Positions 1 to 8,088 of a stretch of 64,000 nucleotides of DNA are shown here, piece by piece. Below the pieces are notes generated by a model. It did not search any database, had not been told where the DNA came from, and saw only the letters and a list, made by a program, of their open reading frames with translations. This DNA is from G020354785 sp964521285. GTDB lineage: Bacteria; Bacteroidota; Bacteroidia; Bacteroidales; UBA10428. A program made the position numbers and the translations under genes. The first letter of the stretch is position 1. Each line of letters begins with the position of its first letter. Where the stretch lies: contig CAZFQS010000003.1 in the NCBI GenBank assembly GCA_964521285.1, positions 62,001-126,000 on the forward strand. Direction: 5' to 3'.

Positions 1-1
1 T

Positions 2-943
2 GAAGCCATAAATGTTGATGCAGAGTTAATTATATCTCATCATCCTGTTATTTTTAATGAAATTAAAAAGATCACAGGCAGCACATATACAGGAAGAATT
101 ATAATAAAAGCAATTAAAAATGATCTTGCTATTTATTCTGCTCATACCAACCTCGATAATATAAAAGAAGGAGTTAATCTGATAATATGTCAGAAACTTG
201 GCCTTACTAATCCCAGAATTCTTTGTCCAATTAAAGGTGAGTTAAGAAAGCTTGTTACATTTGTTCCTCTGGATCATGCTGACAATGTAAGATCAGCATT
301 ATTCAGTGCAGGAACAGGACAAATAGGTGAATACGAACAATGTAGTTATAATCTTGAAGGTATGGGCACATTCAAGGGGTCAGAATATACAAATCCTTAC
401 ACCGGACAAAAAGGTAAACTACATTTTGAGAAAGAAGTTAGAATAGAAACCATTTTTCCAAAAGTAATAGAACCGAAAGTAATTTCAGCTATGATTGCCG
501 CTCATCCATATGAAGAAGTTGCTTATGATATCTATCCTCTTGATAATCCTTATGATAAAGCTGGAATGGGAATGATAGGTGAGCTGGAAATAGAAATGGA
601 TGAATTGTCCTTTTTAAGAAAAATAAAGTCAGTATTTAATACAAAAGTTATAAAGCATACCAAATTAAGAAATAAGAATATTAAGAAAGTTGCTGTTTGT
701 GGCGGAAGCGGTTCAAAGCTTATAAAAGATGCTATTAAGGCTGAAGCAGATATATTTATTTCCGGAGATATAAAATACCATCAATTCTTTGAAGCTTCTG
801 ACAAAATTATCATTGCTGATATCGGACATTATGAAAGTGAACAATTCACAAAAGAAATTTTTTATGAATTACTTAAGAAAAAATTACCTAAATTTGCGCT
901 TCATTTATCTGAATTTAATACAGATCCAATAAAATATTTTTAA
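2..943 (+). CDS. Nif3-like dinuclear metal-centre protein (5' partial)
   Basis: This is a member of the Nif3/YbgI family (sometimes named GTP cyclohydrolase 1 type 2), which forms hexamers with a two-metal site; its physiological substrate is not settled. The reading frame is open from the first base, so the true start lies outside the window; an internal ATG at 362 is not the start. Upstream of that ATG the frame encodes the typical metal-binding stretch ISHHPVIF and the motif AHTNLDN, both family hallmarks. The C-terminal part carries GDIKYHQFFEA and IADIGHYESEQ, which supply the remaining His and Glu ligands. The insert between the two halves (roughly the middle 100 residues) fits the PII-like insert seen in longer Nif3 proteins. 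The next gene starts 5 bases after the stop, so the two are very likely one operon, as is usual in Bacteroidota. Confidence 0.9.
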   Translation, partial: EAINVDAELIISHHPVIFNEIKKITGSTYTGRIIIKAIKNDLAIYSAHTNLDNIKEGVNLIICQKLGLTNPRILCPIKGELRKLVTFVPLDHADNVRSALFSAGTGQIGEYEQCSYNLEGMGTFKGSEYTNPYTGQKGKLHFEKEVRIETIFPKVIEPKVISAMIAAHPYEEVAYDIYPLDNPYDKAGMGMIGELEIEMDELSFLRKIKSVFNTKVIKHTKLRNKNIKKVAVCGGSGSKLIKDAIKAEADIFISGDIKYHQFFEASDKIIIADIGHYESEQFTKEIFYELLKKKLPKFALHLSEFNTDPIKYF

Positions 944-948
944 TAATT

Positions 949-1716
949 ATGGAAGTAAAAACCAAGACGACTGAAAAAACTGATCTCTCTGTAGAAGAAA
1001 AACTAAAAGCCTTATACAGTCTTCAAAAAGTGAATTCAGAAGTCGATAAAATCAGAACTCTCAGGGGAGAGTTGCCGCTTGAAGTACAGGACCTCGAAGA
1101 TGAAATTGCCGGATTGCAAACCCGCGTAGAAAAATATCAGGACGAAGTGAAGAATTTGGAATCTGCAGTCTCAACCAAGAAAAATGAAATTGCTGAAGCC
1201 AATTCTTTAATAGCCAAATATAAAGAACAACAGAACAATGTTCGAAATAACAGGGAATTTGAATCGCTTGCAAAAGAAATAGAATATCAAACCCTGGAAA
1301 TTGAACTGTGTGAGAAAAGGATTAAGGAATATACTAACCAGTCAAAAGAAAAGAACGATATTATAGAAGAATCAAGAAAGACCCTGGATGAAAGAACGGA
1401 TGACTTAAATGATAAAAAATCTGAACTTGATGAAATCATAAAAGATACAGAAAAGGAAGAAGAATTATTATTAAAAAAGAGGCAGGACTATGAAGCTATT
1501 ATCGAAGAACGACTTTTAACCGCCTATAAAAAAATCAGAAAGAACGCAAGAAATGGCCTTGCGGTTGTAACTGTTGAAAGAGATGCCTGCGGCGGATGTT
1601 TTAATAAAATTCCTCCCCAGAGACAACTTGATATACGTTCGAGAAAAAAAATCATTGTATGTGAATATTGTGGCAGGATATTAGTTGATACCGATCTATC
1701 GGCCGAAGAAAATTAA
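949..1716 (+). CDS. Coiled-coil protein with C4-type zinc ribbon
   Basis: A 255-residue soluble protein. Residues about 15-190 are a long, highly charged helical region rich in Glu and Lys, predicted to form an antiparallel coiled coil. The C-terminus holds a four-Cys zinc ribbon made of CGGC and CEYC about 20 residues apart. This is the architecture of the C4-type zinc-ribbon family (Pfam zf-RING_7, formerly DUF164), members of which have been proposed to bind nucleic acid or assist secretion; the role in this lineage is unknown. It sits 5 bases after the Nif3-like gene and ends at a strong terminator, so it is the last gene of that operon. Confidence 0.88.
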   Translation: MEVKTKTTEKTDLSVEEKLKALYSLQKVNSEVDKIRTLRGELPLEVQDLEDEIAGLQTRVEKYQDEVKNLESAVSTKKNEIAEANSLIAKYKEQQNNVRNNREFESLAKEIEYQTLEIELCEKRIKEYTNQSKEKNDIIEESRKTLDERTDDLNDKKSELDEIIKDTEKEEELLLKKRQDYEAIIEERLLTAYKKIRKNARNGLAVVTVERDACGGCFNKIPPQRQLDIRSRKKIIVCEYCGRILVDTDLSAEEN

Positions 1717-1745
1717 TAACAGGAAAATAAAAACAACTGCTTTTC

Positions 1746-1778
1746 AGAACTGTCATATACATGGCAGTTCTTTTTTTT
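1746..1778 (+). terminator. Rho-independent terminator
   Basis: AGAACTGTCA and TGGCAGTTCT form a 10-bp stem (one G-T pair) around a 6-base loop, followed directly by eight T. It lies 30 bases after the zinc-ribbon gene and closes the Nif3/zinc-ribbon operon. Confidence 0.9.
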
Positions 1779-1792
1779 CAATTAAAAGTATT

Positions 1793-2968
1793 TTATTTTA
1801 AATAGTCCCCTGGATTGATTATAAAATTTTTAAAAAACTGACTTTCAGATATATTCTTTAATAATCCCTTTGTATCATTATAAAACCTGGTTATCTTATA
1901 TTTATCATGATCCGAAAAATTAAAAAAGCTCTCATTTTCATAATAAAGCATTACAGGAGTTATATAAAAAATGAAATTATCTTTATTGTCTTCCCTGTAT
2001 ACCCAGGTTGGTAAATATCTATAATCAAAAATATTGGTTCCTGCAGACGTTTTTGCCAGTATTAATTCAAAAATTATTCCTCCATCTCTAAATTGTTCTC
2101 TTTGATTGGAAACAAAATTTCCAAGTGAATAAACAATTACGTTAAATCCTGAAGAATCTGAGTCATTGGGATAATAAATTTCAACTGGCTGAACAACATG
2201 CGGATGCGAACCAATTATGACATCAGCACCCTTATCCAGCATATATCTGGCCAGATTTTGCTGAAATTCATTTTCCTGTCTTTCATATTCAATACCCCAG
2301 TGCATAATTACAACTATGTAATCAGGTTCAGCTGATTTAGCTTTTATCAGATCCTGCCTGATTAATATAGTATCAATTCTATTTACTATACATGGAGTAT
2401 CTGCTTTAAGGCTGTTTGTGCCGTATGTATAATTAAGAAGGGCAATTCTTATATTATTCTTTTCAAAAATTAAGGGATAATTCAAATCCCTTTCTTCTGT
2501 ATTTCTGAATGTGCCTGTATGAATTATGTTAAGTGAGTCAAGTAAATCAAGTGTTCTTATAAATCCGCTTTTACTCCTGTCAAGAGCATGATTATTGGCA
2601 TTAACCAATATATCGAATCCTGCACTTTCAGCTTTAACTGCCAGGTTATCTGGACTTGAAAATCGCGGATACCCTTTATAAGGGGGACCTGCAAATGTAA
2701 CTTCCAGATTACAAACAGCAATATCAGCATTCTTAATATAAGGTTTAACATATCTGAAAGTTGATTCATAATCATATTCTTTTGTTTCCGGATTATAAGC
2801 TCCCAGTATCTGGGCATCATGACCCATAATATCTCCGGCAAAGACAATTTTAATAAAAGAGGTATCTGAAGAAAATTCTTCGGAATAAGCCTGTAATATC
2901 AGAATAAGTAATATTGCTATAGCAAAAATTATCCTTTTAAAAAATATATATTGATTAGATAAAATCAA
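1793..2968 (-). CDS. CapA family metallophosphatase-like protein
   Basis: Belongs to the CapA / poly-gamma-glutamate synthesis family, a calcineurin-like fold of periplasmic proteins. A signal anchor occupies residues 11-27. Family motifs are FAGDIMGHD (43-51), CNLEV (86-90), NANNHALD (123-130), HWGIEYE (223-229) and GSHPHVVQP (253-261), which together provide the metal-binding Asp, Asn and His residues. CapB/CapC partners are absent, so a true poly-gamma-glutamate capsule is not implied; lone CapA proteins are common and their substrate is generally unknown. The start is TTG: an in-frame stop lies six codons upstream and there is no ATG before residue 48, so a start further in would remove the membrane segment. 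Confidence 0.82.
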   Translation of the reverse strand: MILSNQYIFFKRIIFAIAILLILILQAYSEEFSSDTSFIKIVFAGDIMGHDAQILGAYNPETKEYDYESTFRYVKPYIKNADIAVCNLEVTFAGPPYKGYPRFSSPDNLAVKAESAGFDILVNANNHALDRSKSGFIRTLDLLDSLNIIHTGTFRNTEERDLNYPLIFEKNNIRIALLNYTYGTNSLKADTPCIVNRIDTILIRQDLIKAKSAEPDYIVVIMHWGIEYERQENEFQQNLARYMLDKGADVIIGSHPHVVQPVEIYYPNDSDSSGFNVIVYSLGNFVSNQREQFRDGGIIFELILAKTSAGTNIFDYRYLPTWVYREDNKDNFIFYITPVMLYYENESFFNFSDHDKYKITRFYNDTKGLLKNISESQFFKNFIINPGDYLK

Positions 2969-2998
2969 ATTAAGATTAGTTATTCATTGATACTATAT

Positions 2999-3781
2999 TT
3001 ACCAGCTTCCTCCTGCTCCTCCTCCTCCAAAGCTACCGCCTCCGAAACCTCCAAAGCCGCCGCCTCCTGATGAGAAGCTACCAAAGCTACCTCCGGATGA
3101 TCGACCTGACGAACCAAGCATTGATAAAGCTATCCAGAATGGTATACTGTGACCTATTGATTGATGACGTCTTGTTCGGGCCCTGCCGAAAAATATCAGG
3201 AAAAATATAAAAAAGAAGATGAGCGCTATAATCGAAGGTGCATTTTCTTTCCTGGATTGTTCATTATAATCTTCGGCAGTAAATTCTCCTTTTGTAAGTG
3301 ATATTAATACATTAGTTGCAGAATTCAGTCCGGCATAATAATTATTTGTTTTGAACTCCGGTATCATCTCATTATCAATAATTCTATCTGCTATTGCATC
3401 CGGGACTACCGCTTCCAGTCCATATCCCATGGCAATAAATGCCTGTCCCCGTGAAGATGGTGTTTTGGGTTTTACCATAATTACTATTCCATTGTCTTTA
3501 CCCTTTTGGCCAACGCCCCACTTCTCTGCCAGCCTGATGGTAAAGTCTGCCCTGTCATATCCATGAAGATCATTAACAATAACGATAGCTATCTGAGTTG
3601 AGGTCTGCCTGTTAAAATCAACCAGTTTTTTCTCGAGATTTAGAACTTCTTCACTACCCAGTATTTTCGCAAAATCATTTACAAGTCTGGGCGGACTAGG
3701 CCGTTCAGGAATATCATTTGCAGAAAGGTATAAATTAAATGAAATGAGTATTAAAAATAAAGCATAACTATATTTATTCAT
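2999..3781 (-). CDS. TPM-domain membrane protein with Gly-rich tail
   Basis: A 260-residue member of the YgcG/TPM family. It has a signal peptide (about 1-21), a TPM domain (about 35-155, containing TQIAIVIVNDLHGYD and KWGVGQKGKDNGIV), a membrane segment near 186-205 and a glycine/serine-rich tail ending in GGAGGSW. The tail is typical of the family. The TPM domain is associated with membrane-protein quality control and photosystem repair in other organisms; the bacterial role is uncertain. It is the third gene of a LemA-TPM-TPM operon. Confidence 0.85.
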   Translation of the reverse strand: MNKYSYALFLILISFNLYLSANDIPERPSPPRLVNDFAKILGSEEVLNLEKKLVDFNRQTSTQIAIVIVNDLHGYDRADFTIRLAEKWGVGQKGKDNGIVIMVKPKTPSSRGQAFIAMGYGLEAVVPDAIADRIIDNEMIPEFKTNNYYAGLNSATNVLISLTKGEFTAEDYNEQSRKENAPSIIALIFFFIFFLIFFGRARTRRHQSIGHSIPFWIALSMLGSSGRSSGGSFGSFSSGGGGFGGFGGGSFGGGGAGGSW

Positions 3782-3824
3782 TGGAAAAGGTTTTTTAAAA
3801 TTAAGTTAGCAATTTATCTATTAA

Positions 3825-4280
3825 TTAGATAGGATCATATCCATTCTGACCAAATGAAATGTCGTCAGACAATTCATTTATATCATCCTTCTTATAAGGG
3901 AAATGTGTTTTTAATTTTTCACCTGCCATTTTAATCCCTGAAATAAGTCCTTCAGTGAATTTATTTTCTTTGAAATAGCCTGACATTGTTTCCTTAATAT
4001 TTTCCCAGAAATTGGCCGGAGTAACCTTATTTATTCCTGCATCACCAAGTATCGCAAATTTTCTATTGTTTACTGCAAGATAAAACAATACGCCGTTTCT
4101 TTGTTCTGTATTATGCATTGCCAGTTTTTCAAAAACATATGCAGCACGGTCCAGTACATTATCTGCGCATACTCCTTCTATATGTACTCTGATTTCCCCC
4201 GATGTATTTAATTCTGCCTCAGCAATAGCCTTTTTTATTGATTCTTTTTCCTCTTCAGTAAAAAATTTTGAAGGTTTCAT
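3825..4280 (-). CDS. TPM-domain protein, short form
   Basis: A 151-residue protein that is essentially a lone TPM domain, without a signal peptide or membrane segment. Visible family features are the SGEIRVHIE strand, NGVLFYLAVNNRKFAILGD, and the segment around EGLISGIKMAGEKLKTHFPY. It starts 11 bases after lemA stops and is followed 43 bases later by the membrane-anchored TPM gene. The triple LemA, short TPM, long TPM is a frequent arrangement in Bacteroidota, which suggests the three act together at the membrane, but the activity is unknown. Confidence 0.85.
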   Translation of the reverse strand: MKPSKFFTEEEKESIKKAIAEAELNTSGEIRVHIEGVCADNVLDRAAYVFEKLAMHNTEQRNGVLFYLAVNNRKFAILGDAGINKVTPANFWENIKETMSGYFKENKFTEGLISGIKMAGEKLKTHFPYKKDDINELSDDISFGQNGYDPI

Positions 4281-4291
4281 TATATGTCAAT

Positions 4292-4882
4292 TTAAAACTC
4301 GACCTTTGGTACTTCAGATGCTTCTTTTTCTGCAGTAAAGTATGCCTTTTCCTCAAAATTAAATATACTGGCATAAATATTTTTTGGAAATTGTTTAATG
4401 AATGTATTGTAAGCCTGTGCTGTTTCATTAAATTTTCTTCTTTCTACTGAAATCCTATTTTCAGTTCCCTCTAACTGAGCTTGTAATTCAAGAAAGTTTT
4501 GGTTTGCTTTCAATTCCGGATATCTTTCAACCACAACAAGCAATCTCGAGAGAGCCGAACTTAAAGCTCCCTGCATTGCCTGAAATTGCTGTAGATTTTC
4601 AGCAGTAATATTATTTGGATCAACAGTTACCGCAGTAGCTCTTGAACGAGCTTCAATAACTTGTGTCAGGGTTTCCTTTTCAAAATCAGCATAACCTTTT
4701 ACAGTACTTACTAAATTCGGTATTAAATCCATTCTTCTTTGATAAACATTTTCAACATTGGACCATTGCTTGGTAACATTTTCACTTAATAGAACCATTT
4801 TGTTATAGGTTCCCTTAATAGAGAAATAAATTATTAATACCACAATTAAAACAATAATCAGGATAATCCAGGATTTTTTCAT
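4292..4882 (-). CDS. lemA: LemA family protein
   Basis: A 196-residue LemA protein. One N-terminal membrane helix (about 4-22) is followed by the conserved helical bundle with QWSNVENVYQRRMDLIPNLV and RISVERRKFNETAQAYN, both diagnostic of the family. Length is typical. LemA proteins have an N-terminal anchor and a helical domain of unknown function. First gene of the operon with the two TPM genes, with a promoter-like element about 45 bases upstream. Confidence 0.92.
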   Translation of the reverse strand: MKKSWIILIIVLIVVLIIYFSIKGTYNKMVLLSENVTKQWSNVENVYQRRMDLIPNLVSTVKGYADFEKETLTQVIEARSRATAVTVDPNNITAENLQQFQAMQGALSSALSRLLVVVERYPELKANQNFLELQAQLEGTENRISVERRKFNETAQAYNTFIKQFPKNIYASIFNFEEKAYFTAEKEASEVPKVEF

Positions 4883-4924
4883 AACTAGTATATTTAAATT
4901 ATTAAAATTATTTTATATAAGGTG

Positions 4925-4932
4925 CAAAAATA
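4925..4932 (-). promoter_or_regulatory. Possible -7 element for the lemA operon
   Basis: On the minus strand this reads TATTTTTG, a full match to the Bacteroidota -7 consensus TAnnTTTG, about 43 bases before the lemA start. The expected TTTG at -33 is weak, so the call rests on one element. Confidence 0.4.
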
Positions 4933-4956
4933 TCCAATTTGACTATGAAAAAACAG

Positions 4957-4988
4957 TTTACTATTAATTATTTTTTAGCATAATTTTG
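4957..4988 (+). promoter_or_regulatory. Possible promoter for the small lipoprotein gene
   Basis: TTTA, 20 bases, then TAATTTTG: the second is a perfect TAnnTTTG element and the first is one base off TTTG, at the usual Bacteroidota spacing. The start codon is 60 bases further on. Confidence 0.42.
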
Positions 4989-5048
4989 TATAACAAAAAC
5001 TTTTTTTTATAGTATAATAAAAATAGTTACCTGAATAAAATAAATAAA

Positions 5049-5513
5049 ATGAAAAAAGTTCATATAAAACTAATTATATTAATAGGATTTATAACTATAT
5101 ATTCATGTGAGCTGATTGATGATGAACCCGGTACAGGTGATGTGCGCGACAGAATTGAAGGACAATGGACATGTGATGAAACCAGCCATATATACAAATC
5201 TACAGAATCAGAAACCAGCCATATATACAAATCAACAGAATCAATTTATGTGGTATATATTGATCCTGACCCCAGTGATACAACAAAAGTTATAATCAGC
5301 AATTTTTATAACCTTGGATTTGATATTTATGTCTATGCAAAGATTAATTCCCTTAATCTGTCAATTAGCCAGCAAACCACCAAAGATGGTTTTAAGATAT
5401 TATCAGGCTCAGGAGGTATTTCATCAAATTACAAAGAAATAAACTGGAGTTACAGGGTTGATGATGGAAGCGGTGAAATAGATAATGTTACTGCAACATA
5501 TACTAAGGAATAA
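5049..5513 (+). CDS. Small predicted lipoprotein with internal duplication
   Basis: A 154-residue protein not recognised as a member of a named family. Residues 1-20 form a lipoprotein signal ending in IYSC, so Cys20 would be lipidated. The remainder is polar and beta-rich, resembling the small lipocalin-like lipoproteins common in Bacteroidota. Residues 44-65 consist of two copies of ETSHIYKSTES encoded by a 33-base tandem duplication (see the repeat entry). The gene has its own promoter-like element and converges with the VTT protein gene 6 bases downstream. Function unknown. Confidence 0.7.
   Translation: MKKVHIKLIILIGFITIYSCELIDDEPGTGDVRDRIEGQWTCDETSHIYKSTESETSHIYKSTESIYVVYIDPDPSDTTKVIISNFYNLGFDIYVYAKINSLNLSISQQTTKDGFKILSGSGGISSNYKEINWSYRVDDGSGEIDNVTATYTKE
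5178..5243 (+). repeat. 33-bp in-frame tandem duplication
   Basis: Two adjacent 33-base units (5178-5210 and 5211-5243) each encode ETSHIYKSTES and differ at a single third-codon base (tct versus tca). The near identity indicates a recent duplication. Confidence 0.95.
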
Positions 5514-5519
5514 TCTTGA

Positions 5520-6095
5520 TTAAAAGGCATTTGCCTCCCAGATAAACCAGGAATAAATTGCAAATCTTGCAAATCTGAATAAGGAATATAGTATATATTT
5601 CTTAAGCGGATATTTAACTGATCCTACCAGCATACTAACACCCGAAAAGGGTAATGGAGTAAGGGCAGCTACTATTATTATATAAAAACCGTATATATTT
5701 AGCATTCTTTCCATCTTTCTTAAAAACTTCATGCGTATAAACCTGTAAAGTAATGTTGTATTTAAATACCTCCCAAAGAAATATCCGATTAATCCTGCTA
5801 TATATGATAATACTGCTAATAAAAGTATTAACATAGCGTACTCAAAAACAATACCATTCCGTAAAGCCCAAATCATAAATACCTCGGGTGGTATAATGCC
5901 AATTAACACTTCGGATGTTAGATAAATAAGGATGACAATAGACGAATTATTATATATTGGTTCAAGCCAGGATAAATAATTTATATCGACTTTATTTTTA
6001 ATGAACCAAAAAACTGCAATAACTATAGCAAGCCAGATAAGACCTCTTAACAGATTTCTAAAAAGGAATGTTGATTTTTTACCCTTGTTAATCAA
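5520..6095 (-). CDS. VTT/DedA-like inner-membrane protein
   Basis: A 191-residue hydrophobic protein with about five membrane segments. The middle resembles the VTT (SNARE-associated, DedA-like) domain: a re-entrant region near IGIIPPEVFMIWA, the glycine motif AGLIGYFFGRYL, and PLPFSGVSMLVGS before the last helices. DedA-family proteins are linked to lipid scrambling and membrane homeostasis. The first possible start is TTG at 6095, because an in-frame stop lies immediately upstream and the next ATG is well inside the protein. Confidence 0.68.
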   Translation of the reverse strand: MINKGKKSTFLFRNLLRGLIWLAIVIAVFWFIKNKVDINYLSWLEPIYNNSSIVILIYLTSEVLIGIIPPEVFMIWALRNGIVFEYAMLILLLAVLSYIAGLIGYFFGRYLNTTLLYRFIRMKFLRKMERMLNIYGFYIIIVAALTPLPFSGVSMLVGSVKYPLKKYILYSLFRFARFAIYSWFIWEANAF

Positions 6096-6377
6096 TTACC
6101 TTAATTTTACTCCATTATTTATCAAAGATAAACAAACTATTAGGATTAAAAATAATTTGAACTGTTCAAATGAATTTATCAGAAATCTATATTAATTCTC
6201 AATAATGGGGTAAGACCAATTACAGCTGCTATCGTTTGTTTCATATATGAACTGAAAAATTATCAGCTTTGCATATTATATTATAAATTTGCATTAATAA
6301 AAAAGATCAATATTTTAACAATAAAATTACATCAGGATTATTAGTTAATAAAGTATTACTGATATTAATTTGAAAAA

Positions 6378-6452
6378 GGGGTCTTAGCTCAGCAGGTTTA
6401 GAGCGCTACCTTGACAGGGTAGAGGCCGTGGGTTCGAATCCCACAGATCCCA
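6378..6452 (+). tRNA. tRNA-Val (GAC)
   Basis: A complete cloverleaf: acceptor GGGGTCT with AGATCCC (one G-T pair), D arm GCTC/GAGC, anticodon stem CTACC/GGTAG around the loop TTGACAG giving anticodon GAC, and T arm GTGGG/CCCAC with TTCGAAT. Discriminator base A. CCA is not encoded. Confidence 0.96.
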
Positions 6453-6481
6453 CTTCTGAACTGTTCTACTGTTAAATTGTT

Positions 6482-7576
6482 CTATACATACATCGTAATA
6501 ATAAAATCTGTGCCTTCTCTTGGTTCGGTATTATAAGTAATATCAAATCCATGTGCATCCAGAATTTTTTTACAGATGCCTAGTCCTAATCCCGTTCCCT
6601 GTTCTCCCCTGGTTCCCCTGGTAGGGGTATTTATAAATCTGCCAAACATTACTTCAGGCTCAATGTCCTGAATACCTAATCCGGTATCAGATATTTCCAG
6701 CTTAATATCATTGTTGTCTTTATTTGATGATATTTTTATTTCACCGTTATCAGGTGTAAATTTTACTGCGTTACTTATAAGATTGCTTATGACCTGCCTA
6801 AAGTATGTTTTGTCTACCTTTACAATCAGATCTTCATCAACTTCATTAATGAGCTTTATTTTCTTTTCATTAATCATAGGCTGGTAAACAACTATTGAAC
6901 TATTAATAAGCTTTGAAAGGTTTATTTCATCCAGGTGCAGTTTAATTTCCCTACCTTCAAGATTTGTCCAGTTCAATAATTTATTGAAATAGTCTACTAT
7001 GTTCTGTGATGTATTAATAATGTATTTAAGAAAGTTTTTATGATATGAATTTAAGTTATTTATCAGCTCTTTATCATAATATAACATCTCAGCAAAACCT
7101 GATATAGATGAAAAAGGTACTCTGAGATCCTGTGATATTATGTTTATAAAGTCTTTCTTAGACTGCAGCATCTCTCTTAAGGTATCATCATTTTTCTTAA
7201 TTCTTAAGGTTGTTCTTAGTCTGGCAAGTAATTCAATCTCATCGATTGGCTTTTTAATATATTCTACTGCTCCCTTATCAAGGGCCTCTTCAACGTCTGT
7301 TGATTCAGTCTTGGCCGTAACCATTATAACCGGAATATTTTTAGTATTTTCATTTTTCTGTATTTTTTCCAGAACTTCAATACCTGTAATAACTGGCATC
7401 ATAATATCCAGCAGAATAACATCAGGACGGGTATCATTTAATATTTCCAGACATTCCATCCCGTTTGAAGCGGTTATAACCTTATATCCCTCCCCGACAA
7501 GTATACCCTTTAGAAAAAAAATATTGGCCGGTTCATCATCAACGACTAAAATCCTGGAATTCAAAAATTTTTCCAT
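6482..7576 (-). CDS. REC-histidine kinase with Gln replacing the phospho-His
   Basis: A 364-residue protein with a receiver domain (residues 6-125, acceptor Asp57 in LLDIMMP, Lys109) followed by a dimerisation domain and an HATPase_c domain (about 250-364). The HATPase N box (NLISNAVKFT), G1 (DTGLGI) and G2 (GTGLGLGI) are intact, so ATP binding is expected. The H box reads IISQDLRVPF: position 149, which should be the phospho-accepting His, is Gln (codon CAG at 7132-7130). Autophosphorylation at that site is therefore not possible. The protein may act on a partner in trans, as a phosphatase, or as a sensor output scaffold. It is the last of three signalling genes on this strand and probably works with the lone receiver 54 bases upstream. 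Confidence 0.86.
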   Translation of the reverse strand: MEKFLNSRILVVDDEPANIFFLKGILVGEGYKVITASNGMECLEILNDTRPDVILLDIMMPVITGIEVLEKIQKNENTKNIPVIMVTAKTESTDVEEALDKGAVEYIKKPIDEIELLARLRTTLRIKKNDDTLREMLQSKKDFINIISQDLRVPFSSISGFAEMLYYDKELINNLNSYHKNFLKYIINTSQNIVDYFNKLLNWTNLEGREIKLHLDEINLSKLINSSIVVYQPMINEKKIKLINEVDEDLIVKVDKTYFRQVISNLISNAVKFTPDNGEIKISSNKDNNDIKLEISDTGLGIQDIEPEVMFGRFINTPTRGTRGEQGTGLGLGICKKILDAHGFDITYNTEPREGTDFIITMYV

Positions 7577-7630
7577 ATTTACCTTTTTATAAAGGTATGT
7601 AAATCAATAATATAATTATTGATTATAAGT

Positions 7631-8029
7631 TTATTTTCTGATATGTTTTTTAATTTTCTCATTCAATTCATCATCATCAATTGGCTTGGAAATATAATCA
7701 TCAAAACCATAAGCCAGAATTCGCTTTTTTTCTGTCGTCATAGCATGTGCAGTAACCGCAATTATTTTGACATCATTAGATTTTCTTTTCCGGCATATTT
7801 CATCAAATGCTTCAAAACCATCAACCTCCGGCATCACAATATCCATTAGTACTATATCCGGATTCTCTATAAAATATTTTTCGATTGCTTCTCTCCCATT
7901 CCTTGCAAATATCACATTATATTTATGTTTGAGCATAATTTTTAAAGTGAAAATACAAAGCTCTTCATCTTCAGCAATTAAAATTTTAGGAGCTTTTTCA
8001 TTTTCAGAATTATAAGACAATTCTTCCAT
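7631..8029 (-). CDS. Stand-alone CheY-like receiver protein
   Basis: A 132-residue single receiver domain. Acidic residues are in IAEDEE (18-23), the acceptor is Asp63 in LMDIVMP, the Thr is in IAVTAHAM and the Lys in ISKPID. No output domain. Such proteins relay phosphate between kinases or act by protein contact. It lies between a hybrid kinase (60 bases upstream) and the REC-kinase with a Gln in its H box (54 bases downstream), so a three-component phosphorelay is a reasonable inference. Confidence 0.9.
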   Translation of the reverse strand: MEELSYNSENEKAPKILIAEDEELCIFTLKIMLKHKYNVIFARNGREAIEKYFIENPDIVLMDIVMPEVDGFEAFDEICRKRKSNDVKIIAVTAHAMTTEKKRILAYGFDDYISKPIDDDELNEKIKKHIRK

Positions 8030-8088
8030 TAATTATCAAAATTTATTGACCCTGTAAATAAATATACGACTATATATCATTCCATTGA

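Noticed and set aside
362..943. ATG at 362 as the start of the Nif3-like gene
   Set aside because: The frame is open to the window edge and encodes conserved family motifs upstream of this ATG; the gene is truncated by the window.
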